Source: Gymnogyps californianus (lineage: Eukaryota > Chordata > Aves > Accipitriformes > Cathartidae). Taken from it: DNA of 64,000 bases. Under the pieces are notes generated by a model. That model worked only from the letters and a program-made list of their open reading frames with translations. It had not been told where the DNA came from and made no database searches. Location: assembly GCF_018139145.2 (NCBI RefSeq), contig NC_059477.1, forward strand, positions 30,297,502 through 30,361,501, in the 5' to 3' direction. Position 1 is the stretch's first letter. Each line of letters begins with the position of its first letter. The translations under genes were made by a program, and so were the position numbers. This document shows positions 1 to 12,339 of this stretch, in pieces.

Positions 1-2324
1 CCTAAGACATTTGAAAAGATTATCTGATATCTCAAAAGAATATCTGATAGGAAATTATAGACATTTTTCTATCATATATATAGCTGGGCTGGATTGTGCT
101 CCGCTGAAGTCAAGCAGATCTGTCCTGGTACAACGGTCTGCAAAATATCCCAATCATTTCCCAGCTTGGCAATGGGTTCTAGCAAGTGTCCTGCTTTACT
201 GCTTTGTCTTAGCAGCCATGTTACCCAGGCTTGTCTTAGCAGGGAGTAGCACTTCCTTTTTTCTCCCCTACCCATCAGTTTGGAAACCAGGTTCTGGTTG
301 GCAGCATCTTCCTCTTGTGTGGGTAACACTAGGAAAAAATGATTGTTAACTGTAGATGCTCTGTTTAGGGAAACAGAATCCTTTCCCGAGGATATATATC
401 AGTTTCCAAGTTAGTCATGTGCACACCCGAGCCTGTGCATGAACTGCGTTTCTGTTGCATCATGCACAGTCCCATTTCATTCAGGTGGAGTCCTGGTAAT
501 ATCAAATAAATATCCGCTTCTAGCTGTTTTGAAGAATAATGCTCTGAATCACCTGCTGTTCAGCAATACATCCAATATGTAAACAAATTCACTTAAAACC
601 GCTGTATGGATAAGTACTTATAGGAGCTGCAAACAGTATGCAGGATAAGTTGTTTGGAGAAAACTTCTACCTGTTTGAGTAGAAAGATTGTCTAAATGAT
701 TCATGCTCCGGGTGGCTACGCACTGCTCCAAGTTACTGCAGGCAGCTGCAGGGTTTACTCTTCACTGGGACAAAGTGCAGTGTTGCAGGAGGCGGAGGAG
801 CTGCAGCAGAAGGGGGTCACCAGAGGGAAGACCTCTCAGCACACGTTTGCATGAGCACCACTGTTAGTTTTGGCCAAAGGTTAGGGAAAGCACAGTCTTG
901 TCCCCGGCTCTGTGTTCATGCCTGCCTTTGCTTTGCCGAATCAGAAATATCGGCTGGTTGCAACTTCACTCATAAATCTGCTGATTTGAAGCGTGGATCA
1001 GGTATATTCAAATTGGAAAAGACGTGGTGTGCCTTGCTGCCTGTGTCCAGAGCAGGAGCCACGTGCTCTGCAGATGTGATTTGGGACCTGCGAGTGTCTC
1101 TTGCTTTCGGACATATGGGAGCTCTACCTGAGCAAGCCCTTTGAAATTGGGCCCTAAGTGTTTGAGTGAAACCTTATGAAAGGTCCCTGTGTAGTGTCCT
1201 TTGGGAAAGGGCTTAGCGTGCTCATTTGCATCTCTATACCCAGAATGCTTTTCCAGCTCATTGCTGTTTCATAGCCGTGCTGGTGTCAGTGCTACAGAGC
1301 AGCTGAAAATGGCTTGATGTGCTTCTGCATGCTGCTACTTTTCCTCTGGAGCAAAAGAAAGGATGTCTGTCTGGAAGGGAAGGACGAGACAAAATGTCCC
1401 TATCTTTCCCCACAGCATGGTAGTCCCCTGGCCACCCAAACAACCGGCAAGAGCTGTTAAGAGGACAGATGCTGGTACTTAAAAGCTTAAGCTGCCTGCA
1501 AAATATCACCGCGCTCCCAGGCAAAGACGCAGCTGTGTGAAATTGTGAACCTTTAACGTGATCCCACCTCCCTACCACAGACAGTTCGTGGCAGCTTGGA
1601 GAAGTGCTGAGGGTCTGGAGATGTAAAATCCAGACTCTCGTGTGTGTTATAGGGAAGAAAAACCGGGAGATTCTGCACTGAAACATCAAACGTGGCAGTT
1701 GCGAGTGAATCTGTTAATTTTAAAAGCACTGGGGTCAGGTGTGAGTGCTACAAAGCATCCTACTGCGCTGCAGAATTAGAGCCCAAATGGAAAAGAGCCC
1801 GACTGAGTGGTCATCAATTCCCTTCCCTGACAGGCAAGGGCTGTGCCCTGTAATGAATATACTAGTTAACGGCATATCCTTGAAGATTCGGCGTGTAACG
1901 ATTTGCAAGTTGTAGCCTGAGATAACTCAGAGGAAGTACTATATAAATGTCAAAGTTACTCTTAATACACTGGTGGCAGTACTTTTTCAAGGAATTGTCA
2001 CTGAAATAAAATTAACATGCAAAAGATACGGCAAATCTACTAGCAAATTATGTAAATATTTTGCAAGGGGCAAACTTTCAGTGCCAGGCGTGAAAATTGG
2101 GTCACAATTCCCATTAACAATTACACAGCCTGCGTGCCTAATTTTCCAGGCACCATGCTGAAAATTCACCCCACGTTATGGAAGCAATTAATGGCTTAAA
2201 ATTCTTTTTAGGCCAGTAAATGTGTAGAAGTGTTGATAGCCTTTTCTGTGTGGCATTTAATGAGCTATAATCTGATAACTAGATTAGATTGTTCTCTCAT
2301 GATATCAACAAAGATTGCTTTATG
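1..2324. other. Non-coding unique sequence, no gene seen
   Basis: No recognisable exon, RNA gene or transposon. The longest open frames here (97 codons at 851-1144 on +, 143 codons at 1258-1689 on -) have no domain, no signal peptide and no family resemblance, and their lengths are within chance for a region this size. Base composition is ordinary. Confidence 0.6.
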
Positions 2325-2470
2325 TCGTTATTATTGCTATTTAAATACTACAGCAATGCCAGCTGCACAGATCAGAGCCCTGTTGCGCTAGGTGCTGTAC
2401 AAATATCTGTGAACATGTGGTCTCTTCACTGAAGACAGATATAATAACTACTTTGCTATTCTGGTCTGCT
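2325..2470 (+). repeat. Ancient SINE/LINE-tail fragment ('gcgctaggtgctgtacaaa')
   Basis: The text around 2384-2404, with 'gttgcgctaggtgctgtaca' preceded by an AT-rich lead and followed by 'tgtggtctcttcactgaaga', resembles a dispersed repeat common in turtles, crocodilians and birds (text of the type 'ccattgtgctaggcgctgtacaaaca' followed by 'agtccctgccc'). It is diverged and short, so the family name is uncertain. A second partial copy appears at 31376-31440. Resemblance is from memory of the family, not from a search. Confidence 0.55.
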
Positions 2471-2669
2471 TAGGCACCAGGGAAATGCTGAAGGTTCCCA
2501 CACGGTATGAATCTATTAAAAAGATAATCTGAAGCTATTTTGGTTTCTCATATAGAGGATTTTTTTTTTCCTTTTCAATGCTTACACATGACTTTCATTA
2601 GCATTAAATGTGTGTGGAGGGAGAGTTGCTCTTAACATTTGTAGCTCTGTACCTATCCCTTTCGTATCA

Positions 2670-2825
2670 GTTAAATCCCAGCGAATATAACTGTTTAGTA
2701 ATTGTCTGGTATTTAATTAAAATACAATAACCCCTTTCCAGAGACGCCAGTTGTGAATCTGGTGGCCCAGTCATAAAGATGCTAATTTAATGAATATTCA
2801 TAAATCATGAATATTCATAGAGCGT
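2670..2825. promoter_or_regulatory. Candidate conserved regulatory block with paired palindromes
   Basis: AT-rich but complex sequence containing TTTAATTAA near 2712, an octamer-like ATGCTAAT at 2780-2787, and two exact copies of the self-complementary 12-mer ATGAATATTCAT at 2790-2801 and 2807-2818, 17 bases apart centre to centre. Homeodomain and POU factors bind sites of this sort. Nothing here is coding. The regulatory role is inferred from motif density only. Confidence 0.3.
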
Positions 2826-2829
2826 CAGG

Positions 2830-4279
2830 GATGTTCTTTTGTACCCTGCTGCTATGCCAGGTCTCGCTGGCACAGCAGACGGCACATGTTGAAGGAGCTT
2901 TGCTCCTAGGGGAGAAGAGAAATATTCGCGCTGGAGCGGGACGTGTGTCTGGGTGTAACTCCAAGCAGAGGTGCTGGGAGGAGACGTAGTGGCTGGCGAG
3001 GAGCATGTGGGCATCTGACCCACCAAGTGGGATGTGCAGTCTCGTTGTGGCTACCAGGTGGCAGGACGCGTTTCTTCTCGGGGCTGTTAATGCTTTTATA
3101 GCTGATGTACAGCTCTGCCAAAGATGTTATGGTCAACCTTTGCAGTCACAGTGGCCACAGCCACCACTATTACTGCCTGAGCAAAGCCTGTCCGCTGGGA
3201 TTCCCAGTTACTCTTGCTCTGGCCAGGCTGCACGTGGGAAAAGGCACCATAGGAAGCTGCCTTAAAGCACTGCAACCTGCTGCGGGTGGTAGGTCTGACC
3301 TGCCCAAGGCTGCAGGGCTGAGCAAGGTTCATGCAGGAAAGCCTCTCTTGTCTAGGATGCTCCAGACTGCTCCTTGTAGTAGGACCTTTCTCCAAGGTTT
3401 CCAGGGATTTGGCAGCCTCCTCGGTCAGCAGCGATGACCCCGCTGCAATACTCAATACTGCTGTTGTAGCCAAATATCTCTTCGATTAATTTTCGGGTGT
3501 GTAGGGGAATTTAGTGATGTATCTCTTTATTACTCAAAAGAAAAAAGAAAACACAGTGGCAGAAAATCATGTTTTATCCTGTCACTTGAGATGCAGCTGA
3601 GCAAAGTCTGTGTCCCTCCACAAAGTTCACAAACTCTGTGCTTTCCTTGTGACATCTTTTTAAAGAAACTGGGTGTTTAACTTATCCCTAGGAATCCCTA
3701 ATATGCCTTCTAAGCAGCAGGCAAGGGAGCCAGCTTTGTATTCATTGCTCCTACAGGTTTCAATTACCCCCATCCTTCCAGGCTGATGGCTGAAATATGT
3801 TTGAATGCAAATGCTGTGCACCCTTATGGTGCCTGTGTGATGCCAGTGAGGCACTTTGCTGTGACTTCATGTCACGAGGCATGTACCTATGGGTGCGGAG
3901 TAAGCCCGCTTCCCACCCCGCTGCACGCTGCTGTGATGCAAATTTGTTCTTGTGAAAAAATGTCAGCGCTTAGAGTTGATCTGTTCACTTTGGCAAAGTG
4001 TAGAGCAGGAGTGAGCACCCGTCCCTCTGTCCGGATGGAGATGTCAGAAAGTTTCCAAACCCTGAGCGATACTGGTGCTCCGAGACACTGCTCCCTCCCT
4101 CCCCCAGGACCACTGCAGCGCTCGGGCTCCAGCTTTGTGCGAGAGATCCTTGCAACCCCCGTATCAACACTTCAAACGTGTTTGCAAAAACTGGCAGGGA
4201 AAGGAGAAGGGGAGAAGGGCTGCCTGCGTTATCCAAGAGAGTTCTGTTTTCTCTGGTAATTTATTTCAGCTAATACACT
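2830..4279. other. GC-richer non-coding stretch, no gene seen
   Basis: Higher GC than its surroundings, so stop codons are rarer and several overlapping open frames of 80-157 codons occur on both strands (for example 3096-3473 on - and 3786-4259 on +). Having both strands open at once points to composition rather than coding. No splice-flanked exon or repeat recognised. Confidence 0.5.
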
Positions 4280-4460
4280 TCTCTAATAGTTGCCGGCTCC
4301 AATCTTTGCTTACATAAACGCTTATTTAAAGCTCTTACGATCAAATCATTCATCTGGACTCAAACTCGGTTCTAAATTTGTGCATGCAAATTTTATTCAT
4401 GGGCCCAGCTGTGTTCGTGCCGAATTTGCATTTGTGCATATGAATGTGTTGTTTTTTCCC
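4280..4460. promoter_or_regulatory. Candidate regulatory block with inverted octamer sites
   Basis: Contains 'gcatgcaaat' at about 4382-4391 and its inverse-orientation counterpart 'atttgcat' near 4424-4431, followed by 'gtgcatatgaat'. Two octamer (ATGCAAAT) sites in opposite orientation about 40 bases apart, in a stretch without coding potential, suggest POU-factor binding. Enhancer function is an inference. Confidence 0.25.
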
Positions 4461-4464
4461 CTCT

Positions 4465-7240
4465 GTCAGCATACAACCACAGGCTGCAGCTGAAAATATG
4501 GACCTAGATTTCAAAAATTTTAATGACCACACACTGAAAGTTTTAGTTCCTTTCCCCGGAGCTGGCAAACTTGTCTGCATAAGCCTTATCTTTATCCTTT
4601 GCTTTTGGGAGCTTGCTAGTGTATGTTTCTGAAGACTTGCTTGCACGTGGCGTTCAAATAAAAAATGAGACTTTGTTTTGCCAATATGGGTATTGACATG
4701 AAAGGGCAATTAACTTTTTGTCTTGCTTTTTATGCAACTAATCCTTCCTTCCTATGTTTGTGCCACCTCGGTTTACTTTGTCTGCTGAAAGCTTGTTTTG
4801 AGAAGAGCTGAAATTTATTTTGTTCTGGGGGGTGGCATGGCAAGAAATCAGTGCGCTGGAGGCTGGGAAGAAAAATACCTTTCTGCCTCTGTAAGCAGGG
4901 TCAAATTTAAGTGTAAATAAATACCATTCAGAGAAGGAAACAGTAAATCAGTCTCGTAGAACAATTTGGATATCTGATGTAAGCAGCATGAGTAACTCCA
5001 CTTAGTGCAGTACCAGGAGCATGAAGGGGCAGTGGTGCTGTAGGTTCCCCACTACTCTTAAATAGAAGGGTCTTACAGGAACCTCTTCCTGATGCTATAT
5101 GTAGAGGATTGTGGTGAGCACTTGCCTTCTGCATCCCCCATTCGCTATAATGCCCCTTTTCTTAATGTCTGAGAGGGGATTACATGAGAACCCAGTTAAG
5201 TCAGGCTCTGGTAAAAAGTTTGCTGAATAAACTTGCAGTCATTTCTAAACTTTAGGTAGTTATAAACTCGTTAAAAGTCAAGAACCATTGTAATTTGTGG
5301 GGTACAAATGTATTTTACAACACATTAATTTGTGGACACTAAAACTCACTCAAGGGCTTCTGAAATATGCTCTTTAAATGGGTAATCCAAAAGGTAGCAT
5401 AATCCTAGGAAGAGCATAGAGTATGTCAAGAGGATCCCAAGCACTTTACATGTAAGGGTTCTTCTGAGATTATTTTACGTAAATTGCTTCTCTAACTTTT
5501 CATGTGGCATAGGCTATTTGTTGGGGAAGAGGTTTAGGTAACAGTGTAGATTTTACCCTGGGAAATGCAGTCATAAATCACAAATTGTTCTAGATAAGTG
5601 AAGATGTCTGTGCTGCTTTTCATCTTAAGTGCTAAAGCACTGCACAGGAGCTGTAGGCACTGGGAGTGAAAGGCACAGAAAGGTAAAGACCCAAGCATCA
5701 TCCTTCATCGTGGTTACCTTTCTCTCCTCTTATGAGAAATATTGGGCACTCATCATTTTGCTAGAGACTGGGGACTTTGAAAGGAAACAGAAGGAAGTGC
5801 TTGCTGATATTGTGAGACTCTGAGGGTATTTAACTTCCTTTGGCATCTGACAAGACTGTGGGAGTTTTGGATGATGACGATCAGTAATGTCACAGGCTTG
5901 TGTTGGAAGCACGCCTTCCCCTCCAGTAGCAGTCACTTTTGGAAAGCTTTAGCTAAAGTGGTTAGACTAAGGTTGAGCAGTGACTAAATGACAAATCTGG
6001 AAACAACCCTAATTCCACTCGTTGAGCTGCTTAGATTGTTCGTGCAAGATAAGTAATTATATCAGAAATGCGGTATAGGAAACTGGACCATTCCAAACTT
6101 GAAGAAAAGCTCTGCATTTGGGATGCAACCCTGTTTTTTAATATATTTTTTTTTCTTTTCTTGGTGGTTTTGGGCTGGTTTTTTTGATGCCGTTCTCAGC
6201 TGTAGCCTGTTTGTGTGCTACTGACTTGCTGGCAGTACAGAGCTGCAGTGTCCGTGCACTGGGATTGCACACAGGAAAGCGTGGAGGGTGGAGTGGGAAC
6301 TCCTTTTCTTGGGCAGTCCGTACTGTGCTGAGGGCTGCAGAGCATCTGGGATATCTCCTGTCTTGTGCTTTTTTGCCTTTAAGATTTTGGGTGAATGAGT
6401 TATTCCTTGAAATAAGACTGCTTATCTCTGCAGTGCAGCATTTCTCAACAGAATAAGATCCCAGCCTTGTAACCTTTGCAGACAACATCTGAGTTGTCCT
6501 TAGTCACATAAGTGCTCTAAAATTTGCCAGTGTGACTAATTGGAGTTGTAAGATTTCAATGTTAAAGCTTCAATGAAAAAAATTCTTTTGGGATGTTTTT
6601 TACATAGACTACTTGTATCCTCTTGCTTAATAATCTAAAAACAAAAGCATTTCTAAAGAGGACACAGTTATGTATGCATTCAATATTCTTAACTTATCTA
6701 AGGATTTCGATGGGATACCTTAATCCAGAATATTCTTCAATTTATATGAGGAACAAAAGATAGTCTTCAGAAATCAACATTTTCTGCTTTAGAATCCAGT
6801 AGTGCTTGTTTGAAGAAATAGTAGTTACAGAAGGGAAAATGACAGTCTCTTTAACATATACTTAAGTATGGTAAGTGCAACGATGAAAGCAGACATAAGG
6901 AGCGAGAGAGATATAAATGGAAAGATTAATGACAGCATTAATTTATTTGCATCTATCAAGGAGAAGTATTTGCAACATAAAAAAGTAGCAGTTTGTGAAA
7001 GGCAGTGTAGTAACCTAATTCTCATCTGGGTATTAAACTTAATACGTGTAATATTTCTACGGTTTCACCTGACTCCCTCCCTTGTTTTGTTCTCTGCCTT
7101 GGAATTTACAATGCCCTTTTGTGTTCTTATTCATGGGGTGGTGAGCAATGCTTTGACCTCTTTTGCACTTTAGACATGAAGCATGTGCCTTACCTTGTCT
7201 GATGAGTACAGCCGCCTTTGCACCATTTAAAGAAAAAAAA
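4465..7240. other. Unique non-coding sequence
   Basis: No exon or transposon recognised. A weak MIR/LINE-like snippet ('cccaagcactttacatgtaa') sits at about 5437-5456. One splice-like pair occurs: acceptor 'tttctgctttag' ending near 6792 and donor 'gtaagt' near 6870. The enclosed 77 bases have stops in all three frames, so at most it would be a non-coding exon. Confidence 0.45.
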
Positions 7241-7275
7241 AAATAATTTGTGCAAGCTGGTAATGCAAATTATTT
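7241..7275. repeat. 10-bp inverted repeat around an octamer site
   Basis: AAATAATTTG at 7241-7250 is perfectly complementary to CAAATTATTT at 7266-7275 with a 15-base loop. The right arm overlaps ATGCAAAT (7263-7270), a POU octamer. It may be a fortuitous palindrome of AT-rich DNA or a paired protein-binding site. Confidence 0.5.
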
Positions 7276-8738
7276 CTTGGAAAGTATTGCAGAACACAGA
7301 CACTATTGGATATTCTCACTTATGTTGCAACTCCCTGTTCACTCAGTATCCAGGTATGGGTTCACCTAGGCGCTAAAGGGGGATGTTTCCTCCCTTGTTA
7401 GCATGTTGGTGTGGTGAGCGGAGGTCTGCGTGTCACCTGGAGGGGCCATAGCCCTGCAGGTGCCCTCAGACCAGGGCTGCAGCCGAGGCTTGTTACTGCC
7501 CTTTTTGCCGCAGGATCCCTTTGCAGTTTCAGGTAGCAAACCTGTAGTAAAGATCAATTCGATGCCAACTGACACACAGAGGAAAATTGTGTTTCTTTGA
7601 AGCTGCGGGGGCTGGGCAGGAGGAGCAGAGGAGTTATTAGGCTGACACAGAGTAATTGCCGGAAGCCGAATTTGGCCAAGCCTCTTGGTTCATGCTGGGA
7701 GCACCTTATGCAGTTTATATTACAGTTATAGATTTTTCTTGTGATATCGCTTACCTTAAATGACCATTGCCTGAAAGGCAGCACATAATGAGGTAATGTT
7801 CACCCTGACACCTTCCTGGATAATGGCTCAATGTTCACTCAGGAAGAAAAATTCACTTTGACCGAATTACTTCTACAACAATCTGATGCATTTTTTTTCT
7901 TAGAGGGCTTATATCCAAACACTGTCCAAACTTCGGGGAAAATCTCACATATTCACAGTCTGACTCAATAGTTTGCAAAGAGAGACAGTCCATGAAACAA
8001 ATGCACAAGATTGTCTTGGCTCGGTATTTATTCGTTGTTCAAAAATTTTAAACCAACAGAGGTTCTCTTGCCTTCGGAAAGAGATGCTCTTTACGATAAA
8101 TAATAGCTTTTCCTTTAAAAAAAAGGTGAACTTGAGTATGAATTCCAGAAGACCAAACTGTTATGGCAGCGAGGCCATTAGGCTGCAATTTGTCTTATAA
8201 CAGATGTTGTAGAGTTCTGTCACTTCGAATGTTAAAACAGATGGGATATACACTTGAAAATGTACTAGAAGTATTTAATTTCCTTTCCAGTACAGGAGAT
8301 TTCTTCTCTCCATGCTCTTTGATGCTCTTCGCCTGTTTGTTAAATCCTGTTGCATTAGTTGGTGTGGTTTAATCTCCTTGGAAAGCTTTGTCTGAGTTTG
8401 TGTTCTAAAGCAATTAATCTTGAATTGCTTTGGTTTTGCTGAATGAGACACGATTCCACTTTGAGCTGACTTTTTATTAACCTCTTTCAAGATTCCTTGT
8501 AAAACTTGCTATTATCACATAGTACAGAATTGTAGAGATGACACAATATCTGGCCCTTATTTTCAGCAGTTATGGGTAACATTAACAAAATGCATACTAT
8601 ATATGTTTACATATTAAAAAAAAAGCCTAGGTAACCTGTAATACTCATATGCACGTTAGATTACAAGGCTACCATATACGTTGTAAGGTTACTGTTGTTT
8701 ATCATAACTATGATTTCTCATCATCTGCAGGAAGGCTC

Positions 8739-8770
8739 AGCTGACTTCATTGGACTCCGTATCAGGTTTT
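8739..8770 (+). repeat. Fragment of ancient sauropsid repeat
   Basis: 'agctgacttcattggactcc' followed by 'gtatcagg' resembles the widespread text 'attgacttcaatgggctttggatcagg' of turtle, crocodilian and bird genomes. Another copy with the same word order is at 52936-52990. Short, so confidence is limited. Confidence 0.4.
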
Positions 8771-10496
8771 CTAATCCAACGCAGCTGCTTTTTCAAAGTC
8801 TGGGGATTATCAGGTCAATCCCCAGATGAACTGGGAAGTTGTTAAGTGAAAATGACAGTCCTGTAGCAATGGAGGAGCAGGGATCTAAAAATTTTGAATG
8901 ATTCTCCCCAAGACACGTGGTGGGAGAATGGGAGAGCAGGTATTAGCTTTCATGAGCCAGACTTGGGCGCTCAGCCTGTGAGTGCTGAATAGCAGATAAT
9001 GCAGACAGATCCATGCCTGTGTTTAAAGTTCATACCATATAATCCAATTTCTCCTTTTTTAACTGGCTCTCTATGTAAGACTTGTATTTGTTTTCATAAA
9101 TCAATGGAAAAGCCCCGATGTTACTGATGTCAGTTTAATTCTTGCTCTATTGTAAGATGTGCATAATACTCTGATAAAATTGGCTTTATAAATGGCAGTG
9201 TTTAGACAGCTAGCACAAAGTTCAGCACCTTTAAAGCTCTCTGTGCTGGGGGCATCTCAGGTCTTTCTCAGTAAAGCAGGGGAATGCATTGGCAGTGTCA
9301 AATAGCATTCTTATTTTCAGCTCTCGAGAGATTTTTATTGCGCGTGTATTTACAATCAAACCTAAAAGGAAAGGCCATCAAGAATGTAAGGGACTTTTCA
9401 TTGTCTTGGGCTTTGCAACTTCACTGTCTGAGCCCTGGAAGGATAGGAAGTACCGTGAGTATAACAGTTCATAAATGTTTCCTTTTCTTGTTGTTCCTTT
9501 TCTTTCTGAGCTAGCAATCCTGATTTTGGAAATCAGTAAATAAAAGCTTTTTCATTCTTTTTCTTTCTGACTTTTTTAATGAGCTCGTTTTCCAGAGAGT
9601 AGCCCATGGAGCACATATTAATGATTCCTTCTGTCATGCCATTGGATGCTATTCTGCCTTTACTCCTGCCTCACCAGTTTGTCTTACATTTTTGTAATTT
9701 GAGGATAAAAATCAGGCCATTGTGGACTTTGTTATGACATGAATTTATACCTTAAGTGGATTTCCTTAGTGTAATACTGAAGTCAAATACAATTAGTCTA
9801 TTTTCCAAATAGTTGCATCTCTTGAAAACAGAAAACTCCAGGGGCTGTTCCAATGCACAGAGCTTTTTGGTGAAAACGCAGAATAAGAGTTCAGAAGATA
9901 AATCCTGAGCTACCATCAGATGGAGGTGGTGAACAAGATGTCTTTCATCTCTAGTTCCTGTGTTGTCTTCACGTAGCTATTATGGTTTCCAGTTCTCAGT
10001 TGCTGCTTCATAGTTACCATCTTCAGCTTCATGGTCTTGGGGGGGACTTGGTAGCTTCTGAAGAAAAATGTTACCATTTTATTAAAATGACAGTTACTCC
10101 CAAATTTTATTTCCCCTCCAGTTGCATGCATGGTATGCAACGTGGTATGTTGCTTTTTTTTAAAGGTAGCTTTTTCTTAGCTATTGCTCAAAAGAGTAAC
10201 ACAATTCAAAGTAATAAAAGACCTCAGAAAGTTTATACTTACCATTCTCTGAAGTGTACACAAATAGAGAAAAACTTTACAACCTCAGGACATTCAGTCA
10301 TCCTCAAATAATTTGTTTATTAAATAAAATATTGATCTCATGTTTACTTAAGCTTTTTGCTGTCCATACTTCTCCCATGAAGTTTTTTTAATCATCTACC
10401 AAGTGAGTCAAGTAGTAATTTGGCTGTTAAAGCTTCATATGGCTAAAAAGTTATGTTAAGAATTTATTAGCAGCTTAAAGTGACTCTGTTAGAAAG

Positions 10497-10520
10497 ATAC
10501 CAGGTACTTGAACCTGGTAT
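10497..10520. repeat. Perfect 9-bp hairpin, 6-base loop
   Basis: ATACCAGGT (10497-10505) and ACCTGGTAT (10512-10520) are exact reverse complements around the loop acttga. No T-run follows closely enough to suggest a Pol III terminator, and the stem is too short for a microRNA precursor. Confidence 0.8.
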
Positions 10521-12339
10521 GATTTATGCACCTTAAGAAGAACTATGGGAAGAGTAAAATTGTGTAAGGTTACCAAAGACTCAACTGAAGAGGATGAGAT
10601 TCATAAGGAAAAAACTGTAGGCCTTTTTTTCTCTGCTAAGTAGTTAAAACAATTTAAACACCACATTTAAAATCAGAAAAGGAACTGAAAAACACATGTC
10701 CATGCAATCCAGAACCTATTGACAGTTGGGCATCTAAACTTTAAAGGCGACTTCTGTAGAAGCTATTTAGCCAGAAGCAAAACGTCTAATCTTGCCTGAA
10801 CCTCACAAAATATGTGGTTAGAATTGAAGCACAATGGGAGTGCAGTTTGCTGGATTTTTTAATGTTGCCTGCATAGCAAGAATACAAAAGCAACTACATG
10901 CATAAAACACTTCTCTGCATTCTAAATATAGCAGCGCCCACTTGAATGAATATTTCATAGAAGAATAACCTATATAAAGGGAATAAACGCAGGCAGCAAC
11001 AATATTGGTAGGATATCATTTTTAAACATAACAGCTTTTAAATGAGTAAATGAATACCTAATAAAAGTGCTAACTCCTTTTATGAATAAAAATCTGGTAG
11101 AACTGTTTAGTTGGCTACTGGCTAGAAAACTTTTAAAACCAAGAGAGTATGCACAAATTTAAGTTGAAATAAAAAGGAAACTAAAAACTTGTGCATGTTT
11201 CTGTAGCTTAGTTTTTGCAGCTAACCAGTTCACCTGAGATGGGAGGCAATAAAACGAAGACGTAAACACCGCCCTGTTGTATATTGAGCCCCAGGTGGAG
11301 CAGGCAGCTATGCTGGGGAAGAGCCATGGGGTGGATTGCCTCTTGTCTGGCAGGGGGAATGGAATGCACTTTGGTGGTTTTGGTCTAAATCTCTCTGAGG
11401 AAATATCCAGGGTCATGTTAGGCAACTGCTTTTCTTCCCAGAGGTTCACTTGTGTGGGGTCCTGTGAGGCTTCAGGCTGCTCCACTGACACACATTACAT
11501 TGGCAGGGGATTACTGAGGAACACAGTGTGGGATGCGCTAGGTGCAAAAATGGCACCAACTTTACATTTCCTCCACCACCTAGTTCAGATGCTCCACTTA
11601 TGTCTCGGAGGATGTTTGGAGCATAAATCTAAAAACGCTAGCAGGAGCTTGACCCAGCTAAATGAATTGCGTTTTAGGCTCGGGCCAAGGTGACAACGAA
11701 TGCTTGAGTCTGCCCTGACGAGGACCACAGCTTGTCCCCTGTGTGCAAGCTGGAGACTTGTTGGATTCCTGACTGCGGCAGTTTTGCAAGCAGTAATATC
11801 TAGTGTGACCTGCTTGTAACCCTTGCAGTCACTGGGGCCGGGGAGGGCGGGTGAGGAAATGCCTGCTATGCGAGAATGAATGAAAGTTTAAAGCTTGTAA
11901 ACTTTTGACTAAGTGTTTTGAATTTGCTACTGTAGCCTAATGAGGGGATACGAAGGAGAAGGGGGATCAACAAACATCATTGAATAGAGAATATAAAAGA
12001 AAGGTGAGGACACAGCCTAGGGCCCAGACTGTGGGGGGTGAGAAAGAGGTCTGATGAAAATGTATAGGGATTAAAGGGGCTATGATCTATTGCAAACCAG
12101 CAAGCCTGGAAGATCAGATGGGTTAGGATTTTTCTGAAATTAATGAGAATTTCATGTTCATCTGAAATTTTAACTGCTTGCAGTCATCTCTTGGGGGAAA
12201 AACCACAGTGGGAAAAGGATGATTCAACAAGTTCTAGGAAGGTGTTGGGTTTTAGTCTTGAGGTTTTTGTTTGTTTGTTTTACAGAACGGAGAAATGCAT
12301 GCAGAGAAAAGGCTTTCTTATATTTTAGATTTTAGACAA

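Larger units (their letters stand above)
7290..12339. other. Long unique non-coding stretch
   Basis: About 5 kb with no coding exon recognised. It holds a probable fragment of the 'tgacttcaatggg ... atcagg' repeat at 8739-8770, and a perfect short hairpin at 10497-10520 annotated separately. The 138-codon + frame at 11277-11693 lies in a locally GC-richer segment and shows no recognisable family. The part from about 11900 could be an unrecognised upstream portion of the CR1 that follows. Confidence 0.45.

Noticed and set aside
1258..1689. 143-codon minus-strand frame
   Set aside because: No motif, hydrophobic stretch or family signal; within chance expectation.
3786..4259. 157-codon open frame as a gene
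   Set aside because: A GC-rich segment with frames open on both strands and no recognisable homology.
6793..6869. Coding exon between acceptor near 6792 and donor GTAAGT near 6870
   Set aside because: All three frames contain stops; at most a non-coding exon.
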